This document shows, piece by piece, positions 17,818 to 26,887 of a stretch of DNA of 41,532 nucleotides. The DNA is from CAYMFD01 sp964389475. Lineage in GTDB: Bacteria; Bacteroidota; Bacteroidia; Chitinophagales; Saprospiraceae. Both the position numbers and the translations under genes were made by a program. Under the pieces are notes generated by a model. That model saw nothing but the letters and a program-made list of their open reading frames with translations. It was not told where the DNA came from and made no database searches. Numbering within the stretch: the stretch's first letter is position 1; each line of letters starts with the position of its first letter. Where the stretch lies: contig CAYMFD010000021.1 in the NCBI GenBank assembly GCA_964389475.1, forward strand, positions 1 through 41,532. Direction: 5' to 3'.

Positions 17818-18971
17818 TCTTTGATGTAAACTAGTTTTTCACCTGATAGCTCTTCAAGTATCCGTAGTGCTTTCAACATATCGACATTGATCTCTTTGCC
17901 CGATTTTAGGTCTTTAGAATAGTAGCTCCAGGCCATATCCTCACTAGGCTGCATGAGTGAGAAGTGGTGTGGGGAAATCACCGTATGGTTGTTACTTTCA
18001 TCGAATGCATATAACTCACCATTGAAGCTGTAAATACCCGTGTGCCCTGGACCACCTGAGGGTATAGATGAAACATCCTCCAATCGTATATCACCATCTA
18101 CCTCAAGCGCTGCATTTGGGTATATAGTACCAATACCCACTCGACCTTGACTATCGATCTCCAGTCTAGATGTAAATGTGGTCCCAGACCAGTGACCAAA
18201 GTTGATGGCCTCGCCGTCTGGTACTGCGAGCTCGCCCTCGTTTACTCCCGCTTGAAAAACACAAATGGCCGGCCGACCAATTGGATTTTTAAGGTTGAGC
18301 ATAGCAGTGTCATCACGGTCATCTACAAAGTTCCAGATGTTATCCGTACTGTCTTGCGGATTAAGATTTCCTATAGTAACCCTAGTATCTGTATTGCTAC
18401 GAGAATGAGCCCCAATTCCACCACCACCGCTGATGATCATTCTACCATTACCCTTTTCCGATGGGCCAGTGAGAAATGCAATATTACCTGCGTGCTCATT
18501 ATCACTATTGCCGTACAAGTGTATGCCTGATCCTGCTGAGTTACCTGTATACGCATCTCCAGTCGCATAGATCTGCAACTCATCTCGGCCTGGCGAAGCA
18601 TTCTTCTGTATAAGTGCATCATTGCCCGTGTTGCCATCCAGCCGTATCTCATTACCTATCGTAAGAAACTCAATCTGGCTTGAGTTGGGTGAGTTATTAT
18701 TGGACATCCGTAGCCACTGCGACCCAGTATTATAGTACACACCTTTAGTCAAGAAATTACCTATCGTCGTGTTATAGACCAGCATACCCTGCTGATGCGA
18801 GGGTAATGGAGCAGGATTGGTGATACTGACCAGCGCGACCTCTGGTAGGAGTATGCCTTTGTTATCGTCGAGCACCTCGATAGCAGCTGACGGTGAGGCG
18901 CCGATGAGAACTTGGGAGTAGCATGGACATCTTAAACCCACTAACAATACAAGAGAAAACAGATACTTCAT
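17814..18971 (-). CDS. Secreted tail-fibre-like protein, no S74 core
   Basis: 385 residues. Signal peptide residues 1-19. The start follows a fibre-like pattern (VLIGASPSAAIEVLDDNKGILLPEV, GMLVYNTTIGNF, GVYYNTGSQWLRM). The middle has Gly/Asn-rich turns and a GRVGIGTIYPNAALEVDGDIRL motif, which is common in phage-tail-fibre-like secreted proteins. The last ~50 residues (LMQPSEDMAWSYYSKDLKSG, then NVDMLKALRILEELSG) form a short helix-rich tail that may be a trimerisation unit. No T9SS sorting domain is visible. The stop overlaps the next gene by 4 bp, and the ATG overlaps the subtilase stop by 4 bp. Role as a fibre is inferred. Confidence 0.8.
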   Translation of the reverse strand: MKYLFSLVLLVGLRCPCYSQVLIGASPSAAIEVLDDNKGILLPEVALVSITNPAPLPSHQQGMLVYNTTIGNFLTKGVYYNTGSQWLRMSNNNSPNSSQIEFLTIGNEIRLDGNTGNDALIQKNASPGRDELQIYATGDAYTGNSAGSGIHLYGNSDNEHAGNIAFLTGPSEKGNGRMIISGGGGIGAHSRSNTDTRVTIGNLNPQDSTDNIWNFVDDRDDTAMLNLKNPIGRPAICVFQAGVNEGELAVPDGEAINFGHWSGTTFTSRLEIDSQGRVGIGTIYPNAALEVDGDIRLEDVSSIPSGGPGHTGIYSFNGELYAFDESNNHTVISPHHFSLMQPSEDMAWSYYSKDLKSGKEINVDMLKALRILEELSGEKLVYIKE

Positions 18972-20833
18972 TCCACAATAATATTTGCTCCCTCGGGAGC
19001 AGTGATCAGCATTTCCTTGTCAATAGTTTTAGCTGGTGTGACCATGTCGTCTGTGAGCATGATGACTGTCCTGTCTGGAAGTGCAAGGTTGTCAACGTCT
19101 TTCAGGTTGTCCCAAGGGAAGATTCCGTTAGTTGGAGCGACACCGTTACTTCCTTCGCCTTGATGTATGTACACGTTACTATCATCATAGTCAAAGAGAA
19201 ACATGCCGCCAGCTCCGAAAGCATTGTCATTTCCGCTCGGTCCCCAGTCCTTAAAAAGGACGGCTTTACTAAGGACGATCTGTCTGACTTCAGAGGCTGA
19301 CAGTGATGGATGCCTAGACCAGAATGCTGCAACTGCGCCAGCTACGTTAGGCGTGGCGCAGGATGTGCCACCGAATGTCCCAGGTACTGGATTAGCAGCC
19401 GAGGTAAAGTTCATTATCGTGTTATCAGTAGGTCCCGTAATATTGACGGTCCCAGCATTGTTATTACTTGGCCCTTGAGATGAATAAAAGGCAATTAAGG
19501 GATTAGTTTGATCATAATTACTTTGTGTGACTGCTGCCACCGTAATAACATTAGGGTTATTTATGCAATTTGCTGGTGAGGTGGTCTGATTTTGGGTACT
19601 GGAATACTCGTACGAGCCCGCACTGTGCACATGCATTTCAAAATCTGGCTGAAATGAGCTAGATTTCGAAATTACGCGAACACCAATGTTTATGGGTGTT
19701 CCAGTAAGGTTACGCCATGAACAATTCTCATAGCTCGCAATAAGTAAGTTGTCAAAAGTAGCTAGTACAGTATCTTGATTATCATCAACAAACTGTACCG
19801 CATATACATCTACTATGCTATTACATTGAAACCTAGTATTAAACCAAGCGCTATCTTGAAGAGATGTAGTTCTGCTATTAGTGTCATCTCCACCATTCCA
19901 CTCATGTATGCCATCGCCATCACTATCTACAAAACTTCCCTGCCAATGATCTCCTCCATTTCGATTTCCGCTTGAGAAGAACATTAGTACGTCTGACCAC
20001 CCGTTAGTATTGACAGCACTACAAAGAATCCCGCTGTTATCATTCCAACCAGTACAGTATCCAGAGAGTGATGTACTTATAATGTCAGCTCCAGAGTCGA
20101 TGGCATGTTCGATAGCGGCAGCGGTCCCAACTGGTATCGGGGATCCTCCTCCTCGGTAATACAAATAATTGGCTGCTGGTGCATGGTCAAAGAGAATCTG
20201 CGCGACGTTTGTTCCATGATCACATCCAAAGCACGGACCTGTAGTTGCACCAGGTACCACTTGATTGATGCATGTGCCAGTAGAGCAATTAAAATACTGT
20301 GTCAGAGCAGGCACAACGCCTTGTGAAAGTGCATTGGCGTAACCTTCTGTACCGATGTCGATTATTGCTATTGTTAGACCAGTTCCATTTGTAGGATTTA
20401 CCCCACCTGTTTCGTATGTCGCTGAATTAATGTTTACCGGGCCTTCATTATTTGTTAGCTCGCTCGTGTCATGTAGATTAATGTGATAAGGAAATCTCGA
20501 AATCTCTCCTTGAGTACTTAGCAGACTATCAATGTGACAGAATCCAGCATAATAACTATCTGATCTAATAACTCTCTTAAGAGTCGCGCCACTCTTATTT
20601 ATCAAAGTGATGATGGTTCTATCACTTTCATTAATATGAATTGATATGAGAATGGAGTCTTGCTTTACATGATAGCTCTGATCAACTAGCTCTTTAGTGA
20701 AATCATCTGAAGACTTCTTTAGCAATCTTAGATGAGCTATTTCATGATGTGGTTCTTTGATTACTTCCAGTTTGTCTTGACCTAGGGCAAGAGTACTTAC
20801 TAAGAGTAATAATGTAGTTACGATTGTCCTCAT
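18968..20833 (-). CDS. Secreted subtilisin-like S8 serine protease
   Basis: 621 residues. Signal peptide residues 1-19. Residues ~20-150 are a propeptide-like region. The S8 domain has all catalytic residues: Asp159 in IAIIDIG, His206 in GCDHGTNVAQ, Ser491 in GTSCATPNVAGA, and the oxyanion Asn290 in FFSSGN. A 200-residue insert between Asn290 and Ser491 holds an acidic SDGDGIHEW loop that may bind calcium. After the catalytic domain, ~90 residues end in APEGANIIVE without a T9SS sorting domain. It lies 7 bp after the upstream fibre gene and overlaps the next one, so it is co-expressed with fibre genes. It may mature them or cut host or prey proteins; both are inference. Confidence 0.92.
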   Translation of the reverse strand: MRTIVTTLLLLVSTLALGQDKLEVIKEPHHEIAHLRLLKKSSDDFTKELVDQSYHVKQDSILISIHINESDRTIITLINKSGATLKRVIRSDSYYAGFCHIDSLLSTQGEISRFPYHINLHDTSELTNNEGPVNINSATYETGGVNPTNGTGLTIAIIDIGTEGYANALSQGVVPALTQYFNCSTGTCINQVVPGATTGPCFGCDHGTNVAQILFDHAPAANYLYYRGGGSPIPVGTAAAIEHAIDSGADIISTSLSGYCTGWNDNSGILCSAVNTNGWSDVLMFFSSGNRNGGDHWQGSFVDSDGDGIHEWNGGDDTNSRTTSLQDSAWFNTRFQCNSIVDVYAVQFVDDNQDTVLATFDNLLIASYENCSWRNLTGTPINIGVRVISKSSSFQPDFEMHVHSAGSYEYSSTQNQTTSPANCINNPNVITVAAVTQSNYDQTNPLIAFYSSQGPSNNNAGTVNITGPTDNTIMNFTSAANPVPGTFGGTSCATPNVAGAVAAFWSRHPSLSASEVRQIVLSKAVLFKDWGPSGNDNAFGAGGMFLFDYDDSNVYIHQGEGSNGVAPTNGIFPWDNLKDVDNLALPDRTVIMLTDDMVTPAKTIDKEMLITAPEGANIIVE

Positions 20834-20840
20834 AGCTAGT

Positions 20841-23576
20841 CTATTGTAAATTAACTAATACCAAGACAAACCCATTCTTATCGATGGTCGTCATGGCTTT
20901 TCCTATAATCGCACCTTGCGCCTTACCGTAGTCCTGCACCTTCATAGCATAGCCAGCAGTGGAGGATGTAGTTAGCAAGTCACCCGGCTGGATCTTACCG
21001 CCTTCCATATTAGCGTAGACGTATACTCTACCAGAAAGCGCCACTGGGTAGTCTCCATCCGCAATACTACCTCTCTGGCCCATCATGAGGCCTGTCTCGA
21101 CGCCATTGGCTCCAGAGATGATGCCTGCCACCTTGCGGTCATATGCAGATTTGGTGATCTCTAGCTTGCCCGTGCTTGCTGGATCGATAGAGACGACCAT
21201 GCCAGGAAGTGGATCTAGTGATTCTTCTTCTACAATATCGAAGTGCTCTGCGAAGTCGGAGCCGCCATCTATCTGCAATTCGTCAGTGATGATTCTGGCA
21301 TCGTTGGTACCTTGATAATTAGGTATGAATGAAATAGGACCATTGGATCCTCCTACATGTGTATCTCCATTGGCATTTATTTGAAAAACCCTTCCACCTA
21401 CGCCGTTGCACTCCAAAATCTGAGCATCATCAGCAGACCCACTTCCAACAGTTAAATTTAGCAGATCTTGGCCACTAGTCTTATTAGCAGTGGACGTGAT
21501 ATCTACAGTCTCTACGTAAGATCCATCTCCCACCACCTCGAGCTTACTGCTTGCATTAGTAGCTCCTAGGTTGACTTCGTTTGCCTCAACATTTCCTGTC
21601 TGACCGTCCAATTCTATCGTCGTTGTACCAGCAGCTGTAATCGTGATATCGCCCCCATTGACCACATCAAGACCTCGGCTTTGAATCTGACCCGTGGAGC
21701 CGTCTAAAGAAATGGTCTCGGTAGTGATTTGTGGAAAAGTAATCTGATTTAAGGTGATTTTACTCTCTGCAGAACTCAAATTGATTACATCGAATGAACC
21801 ATTTGATAAAGGATTAGTATTTCCTGTAACCTCCCTCCTAAGTGTAATCTTAGTATTTTCTGTATTTGAGATATTCGGAAAAGAACCTGATGGTACATCT
21901 ATATCTTCTATGAAAGTGCTTCCATAGTTAATAAAGTCTCCGTTTTTATTCCAAAGACTAGCACCGCCTGTTGCAGTTAGACTCTGCCACGCCGAACCAT
22001 CATACCCCTCAAAGTCATCAGTGACATCGTTGTACTGTATAGTCCCTTCGGTAGGAGTCGCCGTAGATCCTATCTGCACCGCACCATCAACTTCGAGTTT
22101 CTGATCAGCCTGTGTGACTCCTATTCCCACATTGCCGTCATTATTTATTTCCATACTAAAGGAGTTACTCGTAAAAAAGCGTAGTGGGTGGTTTGATACA
22201 GTTCCAATTCCGGCATTAGCATTATGGGCATACAGGTCGAAATCAACTGATGAGCCTGCCCTAGTTAGACGCAATCCAAGACCTCCGCCACTCGAGCCTT
22301 CCACATGAAGGGCTGACTCTGGAGTATTGGTTCCAACTGCCACATTGCCAGTGTCAAAATATAAATCTTGCAAGTTATTAGACCACGGAGAACTCGTACC
22401 AGCAGCCGTCATACTCTTCCACATCGTACCATCATACCCCTCGAAGTCATCCGTAGCACTATTGTACTGTATTGTTCCTTCAGTAGGGGTCGTAGTAGAT
22501 CCCACCTGAACTGCACCATCAACCTCGAGTTTTTGGTCTGCCTGCGGAACTCCTATTCCGATATTACCATTATCCCCTATTTCCATTCTAAAGGAATTAT
22601 TGGTGAAAAAACGTAGTGGATGGTTAGATACTGTACCTACTCCAGCATTAGCATTATGGGCATATATATCGAAATCTACTGTTGACCCGTCCCTGCTCAG
22701 GCGTAAGCCGAGACCTCCAGTGTTAGAACCTTCCACGTGCAACGCTGATTCTGGAGCCTCGGTCCCTATCCCCACATTACCATTTCTCAGAATAGTCATT
22801 GTGGTATCTAGGCCTCCATTATCTGTCTCGAAGTAGAGGTCCTTGTCAGTTCGTAGGGATAGATTACCACCATTGGTCTGTTGAGCGATTACAAAGTCTA
22901 GACCATCTTTAACGATGCTAAACCAATTGAAAGTCCCACCATTAGGGGGTTTAAAGTCTAGTCGATCACCTCGTATTACTACATCATCTTCTACATCTAG
23001 CTGAGCAGCAGGATTCGTATTTCCTATCCCGACATTACTCAATCGGAAAGCCTCTCCACTGCCATTCTCTGTCCATAGACCGACACCACTCATTGTGCTG
23101 ATCTCTTGCCAGCTACCATCCGCGAAAACGTTAAAGGCCTTAGTAGTGGCATTAAATACTAGGAGGCCATCATCCGCTATGCCCGTTACAATAGCATTGA
23201 TAGAGTCTTGCGTAAGACGGGGCAGTAAGATCCCTTGATTGTCAGCACTGATCGTAGCCACAGCATTGGGGTTGGTATCATAGGTGCCAATAGATAAGCC
23301 GCCTCGACCATCTGGATTGATATATATCTGCTTTAGCGAATCGGTTGTCAGCACAATATTGGTCAGGGACCGAATCACTGGCCCTATACTGTCCAGCGAA
23401 AACACGAGCTGATGCAGATGCTCCGTCGTCTCAAAAATGACGCTGTCACCTACGACGTGTAGCTGCGCCTTGGGAAGTAAGGTATTGATACCTACCTGGT
23501 CATTCTGAGCGATTGCTGGACTACAGTATAGTAGCAATGCTAGACCCGCCAGGAGGTATGATTTGATAATTCTCAT
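20841..23576 (-). CDS. Large secreted tail-fibre-like protein (911 residues)
   Basis: Signal peptide residues 1-23. The shaft is built of GNVGIGT.AP.ALHVEG-type motifs. Two ~130-residue units in tandem share the blocks ALHVEGS, YAHNANAG, VSNHPLRFFT, NSF, QKLEVDGAVQ and TEGTIQYN. The C-terminal ~140 residues (GGSDFAEHFDI, LDPLPGMVVSIDP, YDRKVAGIISGANG, MMGQRGSIADGDYPVALSGR, PGDLLTTSSTAGYAMKV, GKAMTTI, VLVLVNLQ) form a conserved end module found in many fibre-like bacterial proteins, perhaps a chaperone-like end domain. I cannot name it with certainty. No T9SS sorting domain. It is the first structural gene of the operon, 35 bp after the LytTR regulator gene. Confidence 0.83.
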   Translation of the reverse strand: MRIIKSYLLAGLALLLYCSPAIAQNDQVGINTLLPKAQLHVVGDSVIFETTEHLHQLVFSLDSIGPVIRSLTNIVLTTDSLKQIYINPDGRGGLSIGTYDTNPNAVATISADNQGILLPRLTQDSINAIVTGIADDGLLVFNATTKAFNVFADGSWQEISTMSGVGLWTENGSGEAFRLSNVGIGNTNPAAQLDVEDDVVIRGDRLDFKPPNGGTFNWFSIVKDGLDFVIAQQTNGGNLSLRTDKDLYFETDNGGLDTTMTILRNGNVGIGTEAPESALHVEGSNTGGLGLRLSRDGSTVDFDIYAHNANAGVGTVSNHPLRFFTNNSFRMEIGDNGNIGIGVPQADQKLEVDGAVQVGSTTTPTEGTIQYNSATDDFEGYDGTMWKSMTAAGTSSPWSNNLQDLYFDTGNVAVGTNTPESALHVEGSSGGGLGLRLTRAGSSVDFDLYAHNANAGIGTVSNHPLRFFTSNSFSMEINNDGNVGIGVTQADQKLEVDGAVQIGSTATPTEGTIQYNDVTDDFEGYDGSAWQSLTATGGASLWNKNGDFINYGSTFIEDIDVPSGSFPNISNTENTKITLRREVTGNTNPLSNGSFDVINLSSAESKITLNQITFPQITTETISLDGSTGQIQSRGLDVVNGGDITITAAGTTTIELDGQTGNVEANEVNLGATNASSKLEVVGDGSYVETVDITSTANKTSGQDLLNLTVGSGSADDAQILECNGVGGRVFQINANGDTHVGGSNGPISFIPNYQGTNDARIITDELQIDGGSDFAEHFDIVEEESLDPLPGMVVSIDPASTGKLEITKSAYDRKVAGIISGANGVETGLMMGQRGSIADGDYPVALSGRVYVYANMEGGKIQPGDLLTTSSTAGYAMKVQDYGKAQGAIIGKAMTTIDKNGFVLVLVNLQ
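21960..22785 (-). repeat. Tandem duplication of a ~390-bp coding unit in the 911-residue fibre gene
   Basis: The segment ~22390-22785 and the segment ~21970-22355 encode near-identical blocks (VGTxxPESALHVEGS, VDFD.YAHNANAG.GTVSN, TEGTIQYN). DNA similarity is clear but not complete, so the copies are not very recent. Confidence 0.75.
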
Positions 23577-23611
23577 GATCTAAGATTTGATGATTATTAT
23601 TGTATAGATAT

Positions 23612-24052
23612 CTACCCTACTTGACCTTTTACGGCTAGTAGTAGCGACATGTTTTTGGTGACTGACTGAGGCGGCGTATTGTAGTGATCTAGCGCTGCCA
23701 ACAGTCCTTTACGCCTACTCTTGGCTATGGGTAGCTCGGTGCCATCATCCATCATTATCGACCAGTTTTGCTGGCGCTTGATCTGGCTAGCGTGATCGAG
23801 ATTGACGATGTATGACTTGTGGATCTGATAAAATGGTGGTACCGATAGTCGCTCAGAGATATACTTGAGCGAGCAGAATACTGCCTTACGTAGACCTAGC
23901 GCTGACACATGACAGTACTTATCATCTGCACTAATGTATGCGATAGAGCATGTATTTGTAAGCCATATGCCTAGACTGTCGGGTAGACATAGTCGAGTGG
24001 GTATTTGTGCTTTCATTTGGAGCTTCTTTAACCCTAAGTTGCGACTACGCAT
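23612..24052 (-). CDS. Stand-alone LytTR DNA-binding regulator
   Basis: 146 residues from the ATG at 24052. A start at 24016 (MKAQIPTRL) would trim 12 residues, and a TTG at 24055 is also open. The core ~20-120 is a LytTR domain (SIAYISADDKYCHVSAL, LKYISERLSVPPFYQIHKSYIVNLDHASQI, DGTELPIAKSRRKGLLAAL), which binds direct repeats in promoters. There is no receiver domain, so it is not controlled by phosphorylation in the usual way. It lies 35 bp upstream of the first fibre gene on the same strand, so it is a good candidate for the local activator. Its own promoter region holds a 7-bp inverted repeat (24105-24128). Confidence 0.85.
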   Translation of the reverse strand: MRSRNLGLKKLQMKAQIPTRLCLPDSLGIWLTNTCSIAYISADDKYCHVSALGLRKAVFCSLKYISERLSVPPFYQIHKSYIVNLDHASQIKRQQNWSIMMDDGTELPIAKSRRKGLLAALDHYNTPPQSVTKNMSLLLAVKGQVG

Positions 24053-24104
24053 CAAAAGGTAACCCCCACAAGTACGACTAAAATTTAAGCGGTATCATCT
24101 TTCA

Positions 24105-24128
24105 AATCAGTGGTAGTACTTACTGATT
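24105..24128. promoter_or_regulatory. 7-bp inverted repeat upstream of the LytTR gene
   Basis: AATCAGT (24105-24111) and ACTGATT (24122-24128) are perfect inverted arms around a 10-nt spacer, 53-76 bp before the ATG at 24052. The spacer and flank contain GTACTTAC, which recurs at ~24270. Operator function is inferred. Confidence 0.4.
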
Positions 24129-24272
24129 AAATGGTAGCATGGAAAACGAAAAAATCTAAACACTAGGGACTTTCAAACTTAGAATCTTACATAAAGAGCT
24201 TGAAGTGCAGCTTGCAAATAATGACGAAATAAGGTGCATGTTACTGCTAGTCAATGTAAACTAGACTGGTAC

Positions 24273-26153
24273 TTACAGTGCTCGTAGTAATTTGACAACG
24301 ACGCGTGTGCCAGCTGGTCGAGCATTGTCATCATAGAGATCTACGATTTGCAAGCCAGGGACGCCTTCGTTATAGAGACCTATACGCTTGGCGAGTATAG
24401 TAGTAGCTACACCGTTGTGATCATTGTCTGATTGAGAAAGTGCTCGCTGCTTTCGACCTACGCCGTTATCCTCAATCGTAATCACCAGGTGCTGGCTAGT
24501 TGCCGTTACGTCGATGGATAGTATACGGGGTATCTGCGTCGAAGATGCTAGCCCATGCCATATTGCATTTTCGACGAAGGGCTGTAGTATCATTGAGGGC
24601 AGTAACTCTTCCTCTGTGATTATCAGCGGATCGGTCGCAATTTGTAGATGTACAGGCACCTCTAGGCGTTTATTTTCAATGGCGACATAGTTACGTATGT
24701 GGCTCAGCATGAGATCTAGCGTGATCGTGGGATTGGGGGCCTCCAGTAGGACATTACGCATAAAGACGGCTAGTTCATCGATATGCTGTGATGCTTCGTC
24801 GGTCTGCCTGTTAAGCACAAAGCTCTTGAGGGAGGTAAGGGCATTAAATACGAAGTGTGGATTGAGTTGCATGCGGAGCTGGGCGACCTCTCGCTCCAGA
24901 TCTTTATTGGCTACGATAGTTGATATACGGGAGGACTGCTCTTGTTGTAGCTCCGCTCTCAGACTATTGACACTAGTGGTAAGGTCCTGTTTGCTCTGTT
25001 CTAAAATATTCGCTGTCTTGAGCAGTTGCTGTGAGTAAGCACTTTCGAGCTTCAGCTTTTCGGCAGAGAGGATGTTGGTTTTTTCAGTTATACCTAAGGA
25101 GAATAAGGCGACCTCAACAATTGCACCGAACAATGTTAAGTGCATAGTGCCGTAATGTTCGAAATAAACGCCTGACCAGGTTAGTACCATGGCCAAGGTT
25201 GCACAGCCTACAAAAGCAAACGAACCCCAAACGATAAACCTAGCTAGGGGATCTTGCTGTCGAGCGATATAAATGATAAGGTAGATGCTAATAATGACCG
25301 CCGTCAATCTATATATGTCAAAGTAAGCATAAGCTAGATTGACATCATAATAGTAGAGCAGGTACAAGACTGGGATGCTCAAACCTGCCATTAATATGTA
25401 CCACTTAGTTACCTTTTCAAAGTGCTGATACTTAATCTTTGTTTGTAAAAACACTCTAATGAACAAAATGTAGGCAATATGAAAACATGGTTGTAAAATG
25501 ATCTTAAGCATAAGGCCTCTCTCTGGCCATAGACCGCCAAGATCACGAACCACATTATTGGTAATCATCGACACATAGAAGAATACCCCAATCAATACCA
25601 GGTACAGGCAGTAGTAGGCATGAACCCTACGCATACTGAGCAGGTAAGAAAAGCCCTGTACGATGGCTGACATCCATATAAATAGCAGGAAACCCAAACC
25701 CGTAAATACAGCCCACCAGTTGTCAAAGCCCAAACCGATAACAAATGGAAAGAATGTAGTAGGATGATCAAAGAAACGAATGCCTTGCTGCTCGTTAATA
25801 TCCTTGTCGGTGGTTACTCTCACTGGTGTACCCTGCCCTTGAGGTAGCTCCAGGGCATAGAACTTATACTTGAGGCGAGTAAGAAAAGGAGCCTGAGCCT
25901 GTCCATGGATGTACAGCGTATTTTGATAGGCGGTATCCATTCGCAAGACGATAGTCTTTTGCGCTTCTCTAGAGTTATAAAAAATGCAACTATGGCTATA
26001 AAGGCCTGCTTGAGATATGCTATCGAGGCCAAACTCCATCTGTATATAGTCGGTATCTGCAAAGTAGTCATCATCAGCAATATCCATAGACTGGCCATCA
26101 GTCGACATTGCAACTAACATCAGCGCAAGCAGGAGCAGTATGTCTATTCGCAT
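24273..26153 (-). CDS. LytS-type sensor histidine kinase with 7TMR-DISM sensor
   Basis: 626 residues. Signal-like start 1-20, then an extracellular beta-rich sensor (~21-135). Seven hydrophobic segments between ~135 and 355 match the 7TMR-DISM type. A coiled coil (~365-425) leads to the His_kinase domain: phospho-acceptor region LRMQLNPHFVFNALTSLKSF with His433, N box MILQPFVENAIWHGL (Asn529) and G box ITIEDNGVGRK. The response-regulator gene overlaps its start by 10 bp, so the two are a pair. It probably senses a small ligand or sugar at the envelope and signals to the LytTR response regulator. The ligand is unknown. Confidence 0.9.
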   Translation of the reverse strand: MRIDILLLLALMLVAMSTDGQSMDIADDDYFADTDYIQMEFGLDSISQAGLYSHSCIFYNSREAQKTIVLRMDTAYQNTLYIHGQAQAPFLTRLKYKFYALELPQGQGTPVRVTTDKDINEQQGIRFFDHPTTFFPFVIGLGFDNWWAVFTGLGFLLFIWMSAIVQGFSYLLSMRRVHAYYCLYLVLIGVFFYVSMITNNVVRDLGGLWPERGLMLKIILQPCFHIAYILFIRVFLQTKIKYQHFEKVTKWYILMAGLSIPVLYLLYYYDVNLAYAYFDIYRLTAVIISIYLIIYIARQQDPLARFIVWGSFAFVGCATLAMVLTWSGVYFEHYGTMHLTLFGAIVEVALFSLGITEKTNILSAEKLKLESAYSQQLLKTANILEQSKQDLTTSVNSLRAELQQEQSSRISTIVANKDLEREVAQLRMQLNPHFVFNALTSLKSFVLNRQTDEASQHIDELAVFMRNVLLEAPNPTITLDLMLSHIRNYVAIENKRLEVPVHLQIATDPLIITEEELLPSMILQPFVENAIWHGLASSTQIPRILSIDVTATSQHLVITIEDNGVGRKQRALSQSDNDHNGVATTILAKRIGLYNEGVPGLQIVDLYDDNARPAGTRVVVKLLRAL

Positions 26154-26887
26154 GAGGACAATAATTTTAAAAACTCAGGCTTGCGTCTACGCGAAACCGA
26201 TAGGCTGCTCCCATCTACCATGATCACTAGAGGGTTATCAGTGGTCAACACCTCTTTCACCTTGGATATGTTAATGAGGAAACTACGATGTACTCTGTAA
26301 AATCGATAGTGAGTAGTCAAGCTTTCGACTTCTTTGAGTAACATATTGACCAAGAGGGGGCAATCATCCAGAAGATGCGCATAGCATAAATTACCACTGC
26401 TCTCAAAGTACACCACTTTGTCAAGGTCAACGTACCTAATGCCTTTTAATGTTCGTACAGCTAACCTATGCACGGTATTGTTCTGCGACTGCAACTGTTT
26501 ACTAAGTGTTGCAACCTGCTGTGGCTGTACTTTATGGGAGTGTAACACGAAGCGTTGTATACTTGCCTGTAAGTCAACACTCGTAACGGGCTTGAGTAAG
26601 TAGTCAAATGCATTGACCTTAAAAGCCCTGATCGCATGTTGATTGTAGGCAGTAGTAAAGATAACTCCAAAGTTGCGATCCTCCACTGACTGTAACACTT
26701 CAAAACCATCTAAATGGGGCATGTGGATGTCCAAGAAAAGAAGATCTGGTCTGTATTTATGAATGTCCACTAAACCCTTCTGTGCACCAAGTGACATATG
26801 GACATCCACTACGATGTCGACATCAGCTAACAAGTGTTGCATGAGCTGTAGACTATGGGCTTCGTCGTCAATTACTTGTACTCTCAT
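26144..26887 (-). CDS. LytT-type response regulator (REC + LytTR)
   Basis: 247 residues. Receiver domain 1-115 with acidic residues Asp7, Asp8, phospho-acceptor Asp53 (LLFLDIHMP), Thr79 (FTTAY) and Lys99 (YLLKPV). Residues ~142-242 are a LytTR DNA-binding domain (LKGIRYVDLDKVVYFESSGNLCYAHL, FYRVHRSFLINISKVKEV, GSSLSVSRRRKPEFL). It is co-transcribed ahead of its kinase (10-bp overlap). Likely targets are promoters in this region, such as the LytTR/fibre block, but no binding site was identified. Two small hairpins lie directly upstream of the ATG. Confidence 0.92.
   Translation of the reverse strand: MRVQVIDDEAHSLQLMQHLLADVDIVVDVHMSLGAQKGLVDIHKYRPDLLFLDIHMPHLDGFEVLQSVEDRNFGVIFTTAYNQHAIRAFKVNAFDYLLKPVTSVDLQASIQRFVLHSHKVQPQQVATLSKQLQSQNNTVHRLAVRTLKGIRYVDLDKVVYFESSGNLCYAHLLDDCPLLVNMLLKEVESLTTHYRFYRVHRSFLINISKVKEVLTTDNPLVIMVDGSSLSVSRRRKPEFLKLLSSCE

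Noticed and set aside
13379..23576. A prophage or tailocin, because of the tail-fibre-like genes
   Set aside because: No capsid, sheath, baseplate, terminase or lysis genes. Every protein has a signal peptide and two carry T9SS sorting domains.
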